Source of the DNA: Talpa occidentalis
Taxonomy: Eukaryota; Chordata; Mammalia; Eulipotyphla; Talpidae
NCBI RefSeq assembly: GCF_014898055.3
Contig: NW_023601433.1
Span: 17,594,141-17,658,140, forward strand
Length of the DNA stretch: 64,000 nt
Direction: 5' to 3'
Part shown: positions 1-10,860 of the stretch, piece after piece
Position numbering within the stretch: the first letter of the stretch is position 1
Layout: the number at the start of each line of letters is the position of its first letter
The notes under the pieces: model-generated
Databases searched by the model: none
Seen by the model: only the letters and a program-made list of their open reading frames with translations
What the model was told of the DNA's origin: nothing
Position numbers and translations under genes: made by a program

Positions 1-218
1 CAGAGACATCCTGCAGGGGAGGAGGCGGGAGAGGGATCAGAGGGAGGGAGGGAGGAGCACAGGGGACTGAGGTGATGGTGCACGGGTGCCTTGGGGAAGG
101 AAACTCTATGGGGACTACACCTGAGGGGGTGGGGAGAAACAAATACTATTTAAAAATGAACAATGATGTAAAAAATAATTAAGATAAATAAATACAAATA
201 AATAAAAAATAAAGAAAG
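1..218 (+). mobile_element. L1 3' UTR and A-rich tail
   Basis: Purine-rich sequence is followed by 'tatggggactacacc', 'aatgaacaatgatgtaaaaaata' style motifs and an A-rich tail. The same order appears, reverse-complemented, in the 3' end of the L1 at 23.35-24.0 kb ('tatggggactataacc', 'aatgatgtaaaaaatat'). It is the 3' end of a LINE-1 of the same general lineage whose body lies off the left edge of the window. No coding part is present here. Confidence 0.75.
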
Positions 219-970
219 CTCAGAGCCCAATCAAATAGGGCTTGTCATTCTTTGGCTGGATGTTGTGTAGAACAGATCAGACTGCCTTCCCCAGGGGAAG
301 CAGAGGACTGGTCGTGAAGCTGAGGGTGGCTTTGACTATAAGTGACTATAAGTGAAGATGAGATGGGACTCAGTGGACAGATTCCAGGTATGTTTTGGAG
401 GTGACTACGTAGGAATTTGTGATAAAATAATTTTGAGGGTCAGTGAAAAGAAGAGAAGAGGGGTTGTTCAGGTTTCGGGTGCATGTAGGTGTGACTGACT
501 GAAATGGAGAATGCAGGGATCTGCAGATTGAAGTGGCAGGAGTGTAGAGTTCATTCTGGGACATAGCGAATTTGAGATGCTTATGACACAGAGGCATGGG
601 GACGTGGAGGAGGCAGTGCATGCCAGATTCTGGAGTTCAGACAAGCCTTCTAAGCTGAGGCTCACAATTCAGGAATCAACAGAGAATAAATGTTATTTCA
701 AGTCATGGGTCAAGTTGAGACCACCCACAGAGTGTGACCAGGACATAGGGCATAGACAGACTGGCTAGAGGGAGAAGTTGGCTAGATAGTGAGGGGACTG
801 AGGAAGAGAAGAAATTCCAGAGAAGGGACTCTGCAAAGAGAAGGGCCTAATGAGGCCAGAAAGCTGCACCCTGGGTGTGGAGTGGAGGCTACAGGTTCCC
901 TCGGTTGGAGCTGCTGCAGTACAGCCTCCAAGGGCAGCAAAGTGCCCAGGAGAGGGGAGGAGGGAAGAGA

Positions 971-1019
971 GCACACACACACACACACACACACATCACA
1001 CACACACACGCACACACAA
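971..1019. repeat. (CA)n microsatellite
   Basis: An alternating CA tract of about 49 bp is interrupted by single 'tca' and 'cgc' variants, so it is an imperfect and probably older microsatellite. Open frames crossing it encode only His-Thr or Val-Cys runs. Confidence 0.95.
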
Positions 1020-2284
1020 CTCTTCCACAAACTTTGGCATAAAATGCAGAGAAATGGAAGGGCAGCTGAAATCCCTAAAGGACCCAGAACACTAATCATG
1101 TTTGCCTGCTGGTGGAAGGAATAATCTAGAAGAAAGAGGAACTGACAGGGTTGGAGGCAGAGGCAAGAGTAAAAGCAGAAGCCTTTGAGAAGGTGAAGGG
1201 ATAACAGAACAGAGTGAAGGAGTCAACCATTGACACTGCAGCTGCAGGCAGGAGGAGACAAGGTAGCTGAGTTCTAGATCTGGTGGGAAGTTGAGAGAAT
1301 TCCCACTCCTTACAGAAGTAAGGTGAGGCCACCTTCACTGAGAGTAAAGAGGGAGTGAGATCAAGCATTCTTGGGAGCCCAAAGGATCAACCCAGCCCAG
1401 GTTGGGGGCACAGGAACTCTGCAGGGAAGGAGAGGTGGGATTTGGCCCAGCAGGGCAGGGCAGGGAGGTGTGTATCCCTATCTGAGACAGGCAGGCCACG
1501 GAGGGACTGAGGCTGAGCACATGCAGGATGGCCTTACCATGCACTGACAGGTGATGAGCTTCATGCTTACCTCATAGAGAGGTAAGTAAGGACCTGGGAT
1601 GCCATTGTAAGTAATTTTGGCTTTATCCTGAAGGTGATGAGGGAGATTCTGGAGGGTGTTGAGCAAGGAAGTGACATCATCAGACTAGAATCCTAGAGAA
1701 GATTCTAGATGGGGGAAGGGGTCTGGAATTTTGGGTCCAGAGACAGACATGACTGTCAATATGAAATAAACAGTGGTGGTGATGGACAGAAGTGGGCAGA
1801 TATAAGAAATAAAATACTTGGGAGAAGTAGCCACCAGAATTTGAATCAAAAACATGCCTACTTACAATTAAAAAAAAAATAATTCTTGAATTTAAAATGC
1901 TTTTGGGTATAATATCAAATGTATTAAACTTAGTGTCCCCTCTTAAATTTGACAGTAAAGCAGTCATCTCTTTATTAATGGCCACCCTGAGTAGTGTCTA
2001 GGCTTCCCCTAACTTCCAGCACAGAGCTGGGCGCAGCTGGGCAAAGTGATTTCTCCTGACAAGTGAAGCCCCCCCACACATACAACCCCAAGATTGTGTC
2101 GGTTCCAACTTTTCCCTGCAGGAGGCGCTGACCAGCAGCCTCCATCCCTGGCCGCCTGGTCATGGTGAGACTGCAGGGGTCCCTTGCACCTGCTCGGAAG
2201 GCCACACGCCACATCATTTTGTATCGTTTGACGCTGTTCACCCTGACAGGTGGGCAGACCACGATTTATCATTTCAGGGTGATT

Positions 2285-2620
2285 GATAAAGACGCTGAAA
2301 GCTGAGAGAGACCAGGCAAATTTCCTTAGGTCCCGAAGTCAGGAAGAAGAGAGGCGCCCCAAAGCAGAGTCCAGGGTCGTTTTTTTGTTTCTTTTTGTTT
2401 TTTTCAATTTTGGGGAGGGGGGGGCGCGGGTGGAGGTTGCCCTCGCGGCTGTCTTTTCTGCCTCCTCCTTCTGTTCCTGGCAAGGAGCAAGTTTGCTGGA
2501 GCCCGGCGCTGTAACTTCGTCCCCTACAGTGAGCATGTCTGAGGCTGCGGATCTTAGCACATGTGTTCCCATTTAAGGTCTCTACGCGCACGCAGCTAGA
2601 AAGGCCTCCAGAGGCCGGTG
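2285..2620. promoter_or_regulatory. CpG-richer patch, possible decayed CpG island
   Basis: CpG dinucleotides cluster here (for example 'gaggcgcccc', 'gggggcgcggg', 'cctcgcggct', 'cccggcgctg', 'tctacgcgcacgcag'), whereas most of the window is CpG-poor. The patch is short and split by a T-rich run. No TATA box, splice donor or adjoining exon could be identified, so a promoter role is only a possibility. Confidence 0.25.
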
Positions 2621-3671
2621 GCTCCTGGCCCACACCCATACCATCAGAAAACATTTATTCCGTGTCTTCCCATGCCTTTTACTGTCTTCCAACGGAAAGA
2701 ATTTATTTTCAAGGGATGAATGGATCGTTTTCCCTGACTTACCCACAAGGTTGGGTACATCAGGAGGATTATTCTACAATTTTCGTAGACTAATTTTCAT
2801 CCATGGCCTCCAAATCCAGCAGCACTCATGCAAATAGCTCGCCCAAGAAGAAACAGCACACCCACCCCCTCCTCCCGCCCATCTATTAGGTGAAAGGGAC
2901 CACAAGAATGCCAGGCCTCAAAGATCTTTTCTCTTATCTTGAGCCTCTCTCCTCCTCTCATTGGACAACCATGGTTTTGTCCTCTCTCCTCTTGTTTCTC
3001 CGGACCACTCCCCTTCTGAAAGTTGGGAGGGGAAGACTCAGGGAGCTAGAAGTGAGAGAGCCAGGATTCAAGGTGACTGAAAGAGAAAGGGAAACAAAAA
3101 TGTAGGTGTGGAATAGGAGGGTTTCACCCATTTTGTCAGCTGTTCTAGATGCACATCATCTGTTAACACAGTTCTCCAAGGCATGTGCTCTCAAGCTTTG
3201 TCTGCTAAGGGGTTTAAAGACTGGTGATTCTCAGGAAAAGTGAAATATTTCCTCTCCTGAAACAGGTCACATGCACAAATCCAATGTAGTCCTTCCCCAA
3301 TGCAACAATTATTAAAATAGACCAAAAGGTGAAGAAAACAGTTTAGCTATAAAGCACTGTGATGGGGACCTGTTAATTGAAAGAACAAACCAGAAATGTG
3401 TACTTTGCAGTTTCAGCCCTGCTACCACCAAACTGTCCCGTGAATGACTGATCATTTCAGTTCATTGCAGCTGACAGAACTTTTAAAACTTAGTCTTTCT
3501 GTTTCCAAGATGCAGATGTTATGACTGTAAGTAATATTCTGGGATCTAGATTTCCTTCGCTGCCCTTCAGCTTCTAATTGACTTCCAGAAAATTCTGGTT
3601 TAAAGAATGAGTGTTCTATGGTAGCAAAGACAAAAATTAAAATTTAGAAATACACATTTATTGAATTTTGA

Positions 3672-4030
3672 CAGTATTTTAGTCTTTTAGGCCGTTAAGA
3701 AAAATATCATAGACTGAGTTGTTTGTAAACAAGATAAGTTTACTTCCTATATTCTGGAGACTGGCGAGCCCAAGGTCAAGGTGCTGGCACATTCCGTATC
3801 TGGTGAAGACCCTCTTCCTGGTTCTCAGAGGACCAGATTCTTGTTCTGTCTTCACATAGCAGAGAGGCTTTTGGGGGTCATTTATAAAGTTACTAATGCC
3901 ATTCATGAGAACTGTGCCCTCAAGGCGTAATAATCTCCCCAAAATCCCACCTTCAAATACCATCCCATTGGGGATTTGATTTCACTGTGAAATTTGGGAC
4001 AACACAAATACTCCCCCTGTGGCTGATGGT
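3672..4030 (-). mobile_element. ERVL-MaLR type LTR (MLT1/MST-like), decayed
   Basis: The series 'atagactgagttg', 'tctggagactggcgagcccaaggtcaagg', 'ggtgaagaccctcttcctgg', 'caaataccatcccattgggg' and 'aatttgggacaacacaaat' follows, in reverse complement, the well-known order of mammalian MaLR LTRs. The copy is diverged with small deletions. Solo or proviral state cannot be resolved because its flanks are degraded. The precise subfamily is not determined. Confidence 0.7.
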
Positions 4031-4536
4031 ACCGGAAAATAGGAATCCAAAGGCAGTGAAGAAGAAGCCAGAGGTCTGGTTTAGTGAGGAGCTAAGCAAA
4101 CAAGCCCATACAAACATATGAAGACTTCAGAGGTTCCCTAGTGTCTGTTGTCATCAGTATGTTTTAACCACAGGGAAACCAGCAGCAGACACTTCAGCGG
4201 AGGGGAAGTGTTAACAGGGCTTTGGCTCAGCACTCTGATTACTTATAAGACAGCTAGTTACTTGTTAACTTAAATAAAGCCCTTAGTTCTGAGAGAAACA
4301 ATGTGTACTACCAAGTACAATCCAAAGAAGTCAAATCATTCCTCAATCTATACAAATATTAGATGTTGATTTTCAAGGATATTCTCACACACTTGTGATG
4401 AAGACAGGGTTCTTTGGCCAAAGTTATGCAAGAGAAGAAATTGGTAAATTTGCCCGAAGCTTCTCTCAAGTGGAGGCAATGAGCTCCCACCAATGCGTGT
4501 GTCATTATGCTGGTACATACAAGGTCATGAATACAT
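4031..4536. other. unassigned
   Basis: Nothing recognisable as gene or repeat was seen. The composition is ordinary AT-rich intergenic or intronic DNA. Confidence 0.6.
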
Positions 4537-4812
4537 GGGCTTCCCTGGTGGCACAAGACCCAGCACTATGAAGCTATCTGCAGCCTCTGCAACATGCATT
4601 CAATCCCCAGCCAGGGAGCAAAGTACGTGGCGCAGCAGACCTCTCCTGTCTCCCTGCTGCTCCCCTCAGCAGTGTATTTTAGTCAGTCTGCCTGTTCTGC
4701 TCCCCACTCTGTCTCTGGTGAATCCTCTCACCCTCCCACCATCCCCACACACACCCCTCTGGCCTGCACTCCAGTTCTTGTATGCATAAATAAATATTTT
4801 TTAAAAAAATAA
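4537..4812 (+). mobile_element. tRNA-derived SINE, subfamily A
   Basis: It begins 'gggcttccctggtggcac' (A-box-like) and ends with 'gcataaataaatatttttt' plus A's. The head lacks about ten bases after the A box, so the usual 'aggggttaag' reads 'agacc'. The body motifs 'cagcagtgtatttta', 'gtctgcctgttctgc' and 'tctctggtgaatcctctcac' are intact. The B box is decayed ('attcaatcc' for GTTCGATCC). Confidence 0.93.
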
Positions 4813-5982
4813 AAGTGATGGGAAAAAAAGAATGATGGATCTGAGGTAGAGATTATATTCTTTGTATAAATGTTATTTGGTAAACTGGTTTTATCCGGTA
4901 AGTATCTGAATGGAGACAGAGAGGGAAGAGCTGTCTCTTCGTTCTTGTCTCAAGCATTGTAAGGATTGCGCTATTGTCAAGGATCTCAAATACAGAAAAA
5001 AGTGAGTGCCATTTTTAATACCATTATTTGAACCCACTGAAAGTTCAAGATCGTGGTGTCACAAATAGTACTAAGAGCTCAGAAAGGCTGGAGAGAGTTG
5101 GAATGGAATGCAAGGAGTTTATCCACTACTGTCTTCAATTTAGGGCAACTATCAAGCCTTCAAGAGGATGTGGCTCAGCCACAGGAGGTACTTAATCTGA
5201 ATGTGAGGCCGGTTTGGTTTTGTTACCCCTGAATTTAGTTCCTTCAGAAATATAAAAAGCAAATTCCCTAAGAAGCCAAAAAAAAAAAAACCACAAAGAT
5301 TGTGTGTAATTCACTGACTATTAACCTAGCTGGGTTCTTTTAGCAAGGTAAATGCTTACATTTAAAAGAAAAATTTTGCGTCTGTAATTAACTTAGATTT
5401 ATCTTCAGTTTAGTTTACCTGTTCAACCTTCAGAATATTTTAACTGTAAAAGCCTCTACATTAAAAAAAAAAAAACTGTAATAAGAAAATCTGGTACTAC
5501 TTTGTGAATAAACTTTTTAAATGGGCATAAATATTTCCATGTGTTAACATGCCTCTGCTAGCTATTTACTGCATCCTACTGCTTTATCTGTGCCTAACAG
5601 ACTACAACCAGCTGACTAGAGCATTGTGTCAGCCAGACCCAAGGAAAGCAAACAACGAGGTTGAGTTACAAGGGCAATATATGGGGCAGAAGGTGGGCAT
5701 TCTGGTTAAATAAATAAATGTCACACATAAATACACAGATACATATAGAAGTATATAAACAAACATGCAAAGAGGAATGAAAAGGGCTCAAGATTCAGAT
5801 CTGACATCTCCCAAAGGCAAGGGGTTAGGACACGAGATGGAGAGAGCCTCAGAGTATGGGAGACCTGCCAAAGGCTGGGCCTACCTGATGGGCAGCTCTG
5901 GAGCAAAGATCACCCACTGAGGGTGTCCCAAGTTGGACACACACCCTGTTGTCCACCACTGTGCTCAGTCATTGGCTGAAAG
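4813..5982. other. unassigned AT-rich DNA
   Basis: No gene or identifiable mobile element was seen. Short A runs occur near 5280 and 5464, and an AT-rich repeat ('cacataaatacacagatacatatag') lies near 5722. Confidence 0.6.
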
Positions 5983-6438
5983 TGTTGCAGGGTAACCCCA
6001 GTGTGAAATGGGTTGCCTGACTGTGCGTCATCACCTGTGTGCTTGAAAGGGACTAATAATGAGACTCGACTGCAGGCACACACAAAAAGGTTAATAAGGG
6101 GTTTATTTACAAAAAGGGGAAATGAAGAAAGGAATAACTTGGGGAGAAAGAGAGTGATAAATTGGGGAATGCATCTTAACAGTTCCACTGAGCTGGGACC
6201 TCAATAGCATGATGAAAGCTGGCGAAAACCAAGGACCCCCAAGGCCCTTGTGTCTGGTTATACACCAAGCCTGGCTGCTCACTCCACCCTCAGTTCCCAG
6301 CAATTCTCCTTTCGGTGTTGATGATATTTCGGGATTTGCAGTCCTTGGTATCTTCGATCTCTTGGGTTCTGGGGTGGGGGTGGAGTCCATAAAACCTGTG
6401 TTTGTGGGGTTCATTTGGGAAATCCTTTCCTCCCAATA
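5983..6438 (-). mobile_element. solo ERV LTR, family 1 (old copy)
   Basis: It aligns by eye, end to end, with the LTRs at 46822 and 56397. Shared blocks include 'gactgcaggcacacac', 'aaggttaataag', 'gtttatttacaaa', 'ccaagg' and 'ggggtggagtcc'. In LTR orientation the polyadenylation signal AATAAA is the complement of 'tttatt' near 6100. Flanking tetranucleotides 'aaag' (left) and 'gaag' (right) are a probable 4-bp TSD with one mismatch. It is more diverged than the other two copies. Confidence 0.75.
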
Positions 6439-7127
6439 GAAGCTGCCCAGGAAAGGACTTGGGTCCAAAGCTAGGCATATCTAAGATGCTGCAACTGCAG
6501 GCCCCATTGACTGCAGCAGCTGCCTGGTATATCCATCTTGAATGAACGTCTGAGTCGTTCATCTCAGTATTGCCACCGTCCATCCCTTAAGGGATTTAAT
6601 TCTCTGTACACGTTTCTGGAGCAACTTTCCAAAATATCCAGGGGAGCTCTATCTCTGAGCCCAAAAGACGGAGTCAGAGGACACACAGCAGCCCTGTCCC
6701 TTCCGTGGCCCTCAGCGCTGCCATCACTACTCACTGCCCATTTCAGATTCCCCTCACCCTTAGCCATCATTTCCACTGATCTTGGTGGCTCTTCTGGTGG
6801 TATGACTCAAACTCCCCTTTCCTAAAGGATCACAGGATTCTCAGGCTGGACCTCTTGTCTATTGGCGCTCACAAATGAACTAAAAATTGCCAAGAGGCAC
6901 CTGAGTCCTTCACCTGAGAGCTGCATGCATTACTTTCGGCCACCATGGGGTAGCGTCAGTCCTGCCTCTTTCTTTCCACCAAGCTCAATTATCCCTGATG
7001 AGATGGGGGCTCCTTTTCTTGTTCAGACAGCAGCCATAGCTTGTAGTTGAATAAAATATTTCTGTGTCCCCTAGCAAGGGATGCTAACCCGACAGGCCCA
7101 GATTTCTGGGAATAAGAAACACAAAGT
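6439..7127 (-). other. unassigned; possibly 3' part of an ERV-L relic
   Basis: This lies just downstream, in minus-strand sense, of the ERV-L integrase relic. It contains many short broken open frames and no SINE. A retroviral 3' origin is inferred only from position. I could not match any segment to a domain. Confidence 0.3.
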
Positions 7128-7405
7128 GGGGCCTCCCTGGTGGTGCAAGGGGTTAAGATGCAACCTATGAAGCTATCCGCAACCACTGCAGCACAAGTTC
7201 GATGCCCGGCCAGGGAGCCACTCACATGGTGCAACACAGACCTCTCCTGATTCGCCTGCTGCTCCCCTCAGTAGTGTATTTCAGTCAGTCTGTCTGTTCT
7301 GCTCCCCACTCTGTCTCTGGTGAATCCTCTCACCACCACCCCCACACCTCTGAACTGTACCCCAGTTCTTGCATGCATAAATAAATAAATCTTAAAAAAA
7401 AAAAG
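7128..7405 (+). mobile_element. tRNA-derived SINE, subfamily A, exact TSD
   Basis: A full-length copy starts 'ggggcctccctggtggtgcaaggggttaag' in two adjoining blocks and keeps the B-box region as 'gttcgatgcc'. A perfect 14-bp TSD, 'aagaaacacaaagt', flanks it at 7114-7127 and 7406-7419. It sits between the presumed 3' end and the integrase part of the ERV-L relic and is therefore younger than it. Confidence 0.95.
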
Positions 7406-7419
7406 AAGAAACACAAAGT

Positions 7420-8460
7420 ATCCCAATGCGTCACTGTGAATGATGACAGAGGGGCTGCTCCTGCTACTCCAGCTCCTACTGTGTTCATCCTGTTGGGGCC
7501 ACAGTGCCTGGTAGAGGTCTCTGATGCAGTATGTCTTGGCATTGCCTGGAATAAATGCACCCCATTCTTCCATAACATGGTCTCCAAGCTTCAGTTAGCA
7601 GCTTCCATTGCCATGAAGGATTCACTAATAGAGATTACGTTGTGTGGGATTCCATGTGTTTGGATTAGTCGTCCCATAAGCTACCAGGTAGTGGTGCTGG
7701 CTGAAACTTTATGAATAGGAAAAGCAACCTATTACCCCAAATAGGTGTCTATTCTTTTTTTAAAAAAAGATTTATTTTTTTATTTATACAATAGCTGGGG
7801 TACAGGCCAGAGGTGTGGGGGCGTGAGAGGATTCACCAGAGACAGAGTGGGGAGCAGAACAGGCAGACAGACTGAAAGCACTGCTGAGGGGAGCAGCGGG
7901 AGAAACAGGAGAGGTTTGCCGCGCCATGTGGGAATCTCCCTGGATGGCCGGGAATAGAACCCATGCTGCAGAGGCTGCAGACAGCTTCACAGAGCTGTGC
8001 ACAACCCGCTGCACCACTGGGTGCAGCCCAACAGGTGTTTATTTTTATGATAACTAATTATAGGCCCTTTCCAGGAAATGAAGAGGCTAATATAGCCGAC
8101 TTGTCACCAAGTGGCTGATTGGTTTTTTTAAGAAAACATGCCTTAGTGTGGCTTAGCTTTGATCTCTGTTTCTGGCAGAGACAGCAATACCGAGATCAGT
8201 CTGTGATGGCGGGCTGAGCATTTTCCATCTCTACCATCATGGCCACTCCATCCACATGCCCATTAGGCCAGTTCTAGGGTGACTGATTACAAAGCAGGCT
8301 GATGTCAACTAGCCATGTCATTTTGTCTGCTTGGTTCTTTCAGTGTCCCGTAGTTTGCTATACACAAGGATGATTCTGTCAGAGACCAAGAGCAGAAACT
8401 GGTCTCCCTTACCTTTCTATTTCTCCAAATACCTTATAAAGTTGTCAGTTTTTTAAAAAT
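7420..8460 (-). pseudogene. ERV-L-like pol (integrase) relic, broken
   Basis: Read on the minus strand, the segment around 8100-8280 keeps a CxxC half of an integrase zinc finger followed by a Gln-Lys-Gln-Arg stretch (near 8163-8192). After the SINE interruption, the segment at 7648-7675 reads GRLIQTHGIP, the conserved core-domain stretch typical of ERV-L integrases. The frame is broken by stops and frameshifts and interrupted by a SINE at 7754-8030. No reverse transcriptase, protease or gag portion was found. It is an ancient non-functional relic. The family assignment rests on recalled integrase features and needs a translated search. Confidence 0.55.
7754..8030 (-). mobile_element. tRNA-derived SINE, subfamily A, inside ERV-L relic
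   Basis: A reverse-oriented copy runs from 'aaagatttatttttttatttatac' through 'gctgaggggagcagcggg' to a degenerate head 'gcaccactgggtgcagccc'. The imperfect TSD is 'ataggtgtctatt' (left) and 'acaggtgtttatt' (right). Its insertion splits the retroviral integrase sequence. Confidence 0.93.
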
Positions 8461-8471
8461 TAATTATATTT

Positions 8472-8784
8472 GGGCCTCTCTGGTGGCACAGGGGTTGAAC
8501 ATAGCACTGTGACGCTGTCCGTGACCTTTGCAGCGCGAGTTCGATCCCTGGCCGGGGAGCAACCCACATTGTGCAGCAGACTTCTCCAGTCTCATCCTCT
8601 GCTCCCCTCAGCAGTGTATTTTGATACATCTGCCTGTTCTGCCTGTTCTGCTCTCACTGGTGAATCTTCTCACCCCCTGCCCTGCCCCGCAACTCTGGCC
8701 TGTACTCCATTTCTTAAAAAAATGTAAAAAAAATGTAAATGTAAAAAAATGTAAAAAAAAATATAATGTAAAATGTAAAAAAAA
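8472..8784 (+). mobile_element. tRNA-derived SINE, subfamily A, with expanded tail
   Basis: The head is well preserved, with a near-perfect B box 'gagttcgatccc'. The usual 'ttgtatgcataaataaat' tail is replaced by an expanded A-rich repeat of 'aaaaaatgta' units over about 75 bp. The TSD is 'aattatatt'/'aattatatc'. The 'gcctgttct' block is duplicated near 8632-8649. Confidence 0.92.
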
Positions 8785-9800
8785 AATTATATCCAATCAA
8801 AGGGAAATGCAAAAAATAAAACCATTTTCCTTTACCCTGATAAGTTTTTTGATGTTCTAAGATTGTTTCAGCAAGTCAATAGATAAACATTATTGAAAAG
8901 TCCAATATTGCTGGGGTTTTATATTTCCTAGCTCTTTTAAGAAGTTATTTAGAACAGAAAATGGTTTTATCTAATCCTTTGAGCTAACATTGATTGAATG
9001 TAAAGCTAAAGTACAGGTTGGAAGTTAGAAGTGTACTTATTGATCCTTTTCTAATATATCCTTTTCTTCAATAATTCATCAATTTGTGACCAAAAAAAAA
9101 AAAAAAAAAAAAAGCTTACGATATTGCAGACATGGCCTAAGTGTTTTACATTTGTATTCATAGTCTTCCTCTCTGTCTCCCAAATCACTCCATACCCTAC
9201 CCTAACTAGAACACTGGAAGGTTCTGCTCATCTCACATTTAAACTTTCTCCCATTTGTTCCCAAATCCTGAAACTCTTCCACTGTGCCTCTGGAGTTCAT
9301 GGTCCATTAACAGCTAAATTCCCTGTATCACCAATCTAGTCTCCAAATATTCCTTTTTGCTCTGATAAAAATTGGCACTTCCCCAAGGACACAGTTTGTC
9401 TCCCTCCCACATGATGGCTATTTTCTTTCCAAGCCCTCACACTACAATACTGAGGTGAGGGCAGGGCCCTCTTTGACCCTCTCCACCACTTCCAGAAGCC
9501 TCCACTTTAAATCTCAGCTCATTGTATATCACCCCTGCCCCACACTGTCCCCAACCTTTTTCAGCAATATCAGTTCCTAGCTCATTGGCACCTTCTTCAA
9601 TACACCTGGATTTTTTTCTTTGCTTACTCAATACACATGACTAATAATTCTTCAAACATCCCACCCATTCTATTGAACTCCTCTGCTCCAATCATCTTGA
9701 CCTTCATTCCCTTTAAATAACTACTCAGTTGGTCACACCTAGATCTGGTCATGACCTAACATTGTAATCCTTTGCCTCTCTTAACTTCTACACACTGGAT
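8785..9800. other. unassigned; includes a 22-A tract
   Basis: A pure A tract lies at 9092-9113. It is directly followed by about 600 bp of pyrimidine-rich sequence with short open frames and no recognised family. The A tract could be the tail of a short retroposed sequence on the plus strand, but nothing upstream of it was identified. Confidence 0.5.
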
Positions 9801-10860
9801 GAGACAGCCATTATATCAATGTCAATTCTTCCAACCCATAATAGTGAGAATGTCTTTCCATTTCTTTATATCTTCTATTTCTTTTAAAGATGTCTTATAG
9901 AACCTGGTGGCACAAGGGGTTGTAGTACTGTGAAGCTATCCACAGCCACTGTAGCACGAGTTCAAACCCAGGCCATCCAGGGAGCTACCCACATGATTCA
10001 GCAAACCTCTCTGTCTTGCCTGCTGCTCCCCTCAACAGTGTGTTTCAGTAGATCTGCCTGTTCTGCTCCCCAATCTCTCTGGTGAATCCTCTCACCCTCC
10101 CCCCTGCACTTCTGGCCTGTACCCCAGTTCTTGTGTGCATAAATAAATAAATCTTTTTTTAAATAAATTTTAAAAAATTGTCTTAAAGTTTTCATTGTAC
10201 AAGCCTTTGTTAGCTCCTAGGTGTTTAATTCTTTATATTGTAATTATAAATGGGATTGTTTTCTTGATATGGAAATACAAATGATTTTTATAAACTGATT
10301 TTGTAGCCTGCCAATTTACTGTACTGATTTATTGGTTCAATTAGTTTTTTAGTGGAGTCTTTAGGGTTTTCTGTACACATTATCATGCTTTGATTTCTTC
10401 TTTGATTTCTTCATTAACCCAATAGTCACTCAATAGTGTGTAGTTCAGTCTCTACATATCAGAAATTTTTCCTGCTTATTGTATATGTGATTGATTTCTA
10501 GTTTGATGACATTGTGATCAGAAAAGGTAGTTGACATGGTTTTGACCTTTTTGCATTTATTGACACTTTTTTTGTGTCCCAACCTATGGTCTAACCTGTA
10601 GAATGTTCATTTGCACTTGAAAAGAATGTGTGCTCTGCTTTTCTGGAGTACAGTGCCTTATAAATGTCTACTAAGCCCATGTAGTCTGATTCTTTGTTTA
10701 ACACTATTATTTCCTTATTTATTTTCTGTCTGAGGGATCCATCCATCAGTGAAGGTAGGTTTTGGAGTTCCTTACCACTACTGTGTTTCTGCCAATGTCT
10801 ATGAAACCAAATATTTCTACTTCGTGCCACATACAGTATCTGATGAGCTAACAAAATTAA
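9801..10860 (-). mobile_element. L1 ORF2 fragment, antisense, split by a SINE
   Basis: The plus strand shows, in the expected reversed order, L1 ORF2 landmarks: 'aatgtctttccatttct', 'gtcttaaagttttcattgtacaag', 'ttcttgatatggaaat', 'tttctagtttgatgacattgtgatcag', 'tgcacttgaaaagaatgtgtgctctgc' and 'accactactgtg' (each in short blocks). It corresponds to the reverse-transcriptase and upstream part of ORF2, with stops in all frames. A SINE at 9901-10178 interrupts it and the L1 resumes exactly after the TSD. Confidence 0.85.
9901..10178 (+). mobile_element. tRNA-derived SINE, subfamily A, inside L1
   Basis: It begins at 'aacctggtggcacaagggg', so the first seven or so bases of the head are lost or altered. 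The tail is 'gcataaataaataaatcttt'. Flanking repeats 'tgtcttatag' and 'tgtcttaaag' form the TSD and restore a continuous L1 sequence when the SINE is ignored. Confidence 0.93.

Larger units (their letters stand above)
219..3640. other. unassigned, mostly non-repeat DNA
   Basis: I recognise no gene or SINE here. The longest open frame is a 126-codon minus-strand frame across 2274-2654 with low-complexity purine/pyrimidine composition and no family resemblance. The interval contains a CA microsatellite and a CpG-richer patch, listed separately. It is the second-longest SINE-free stretch in the window. Confidence 0.6.

Noticed and set aside
4538..4630. SINE heads as functional tRNA genes
   Set aside because: The A and B boxes are present but the cloverleaf is not maintained and the sequence continues into a SINE body, so no true tRNA gene is called.
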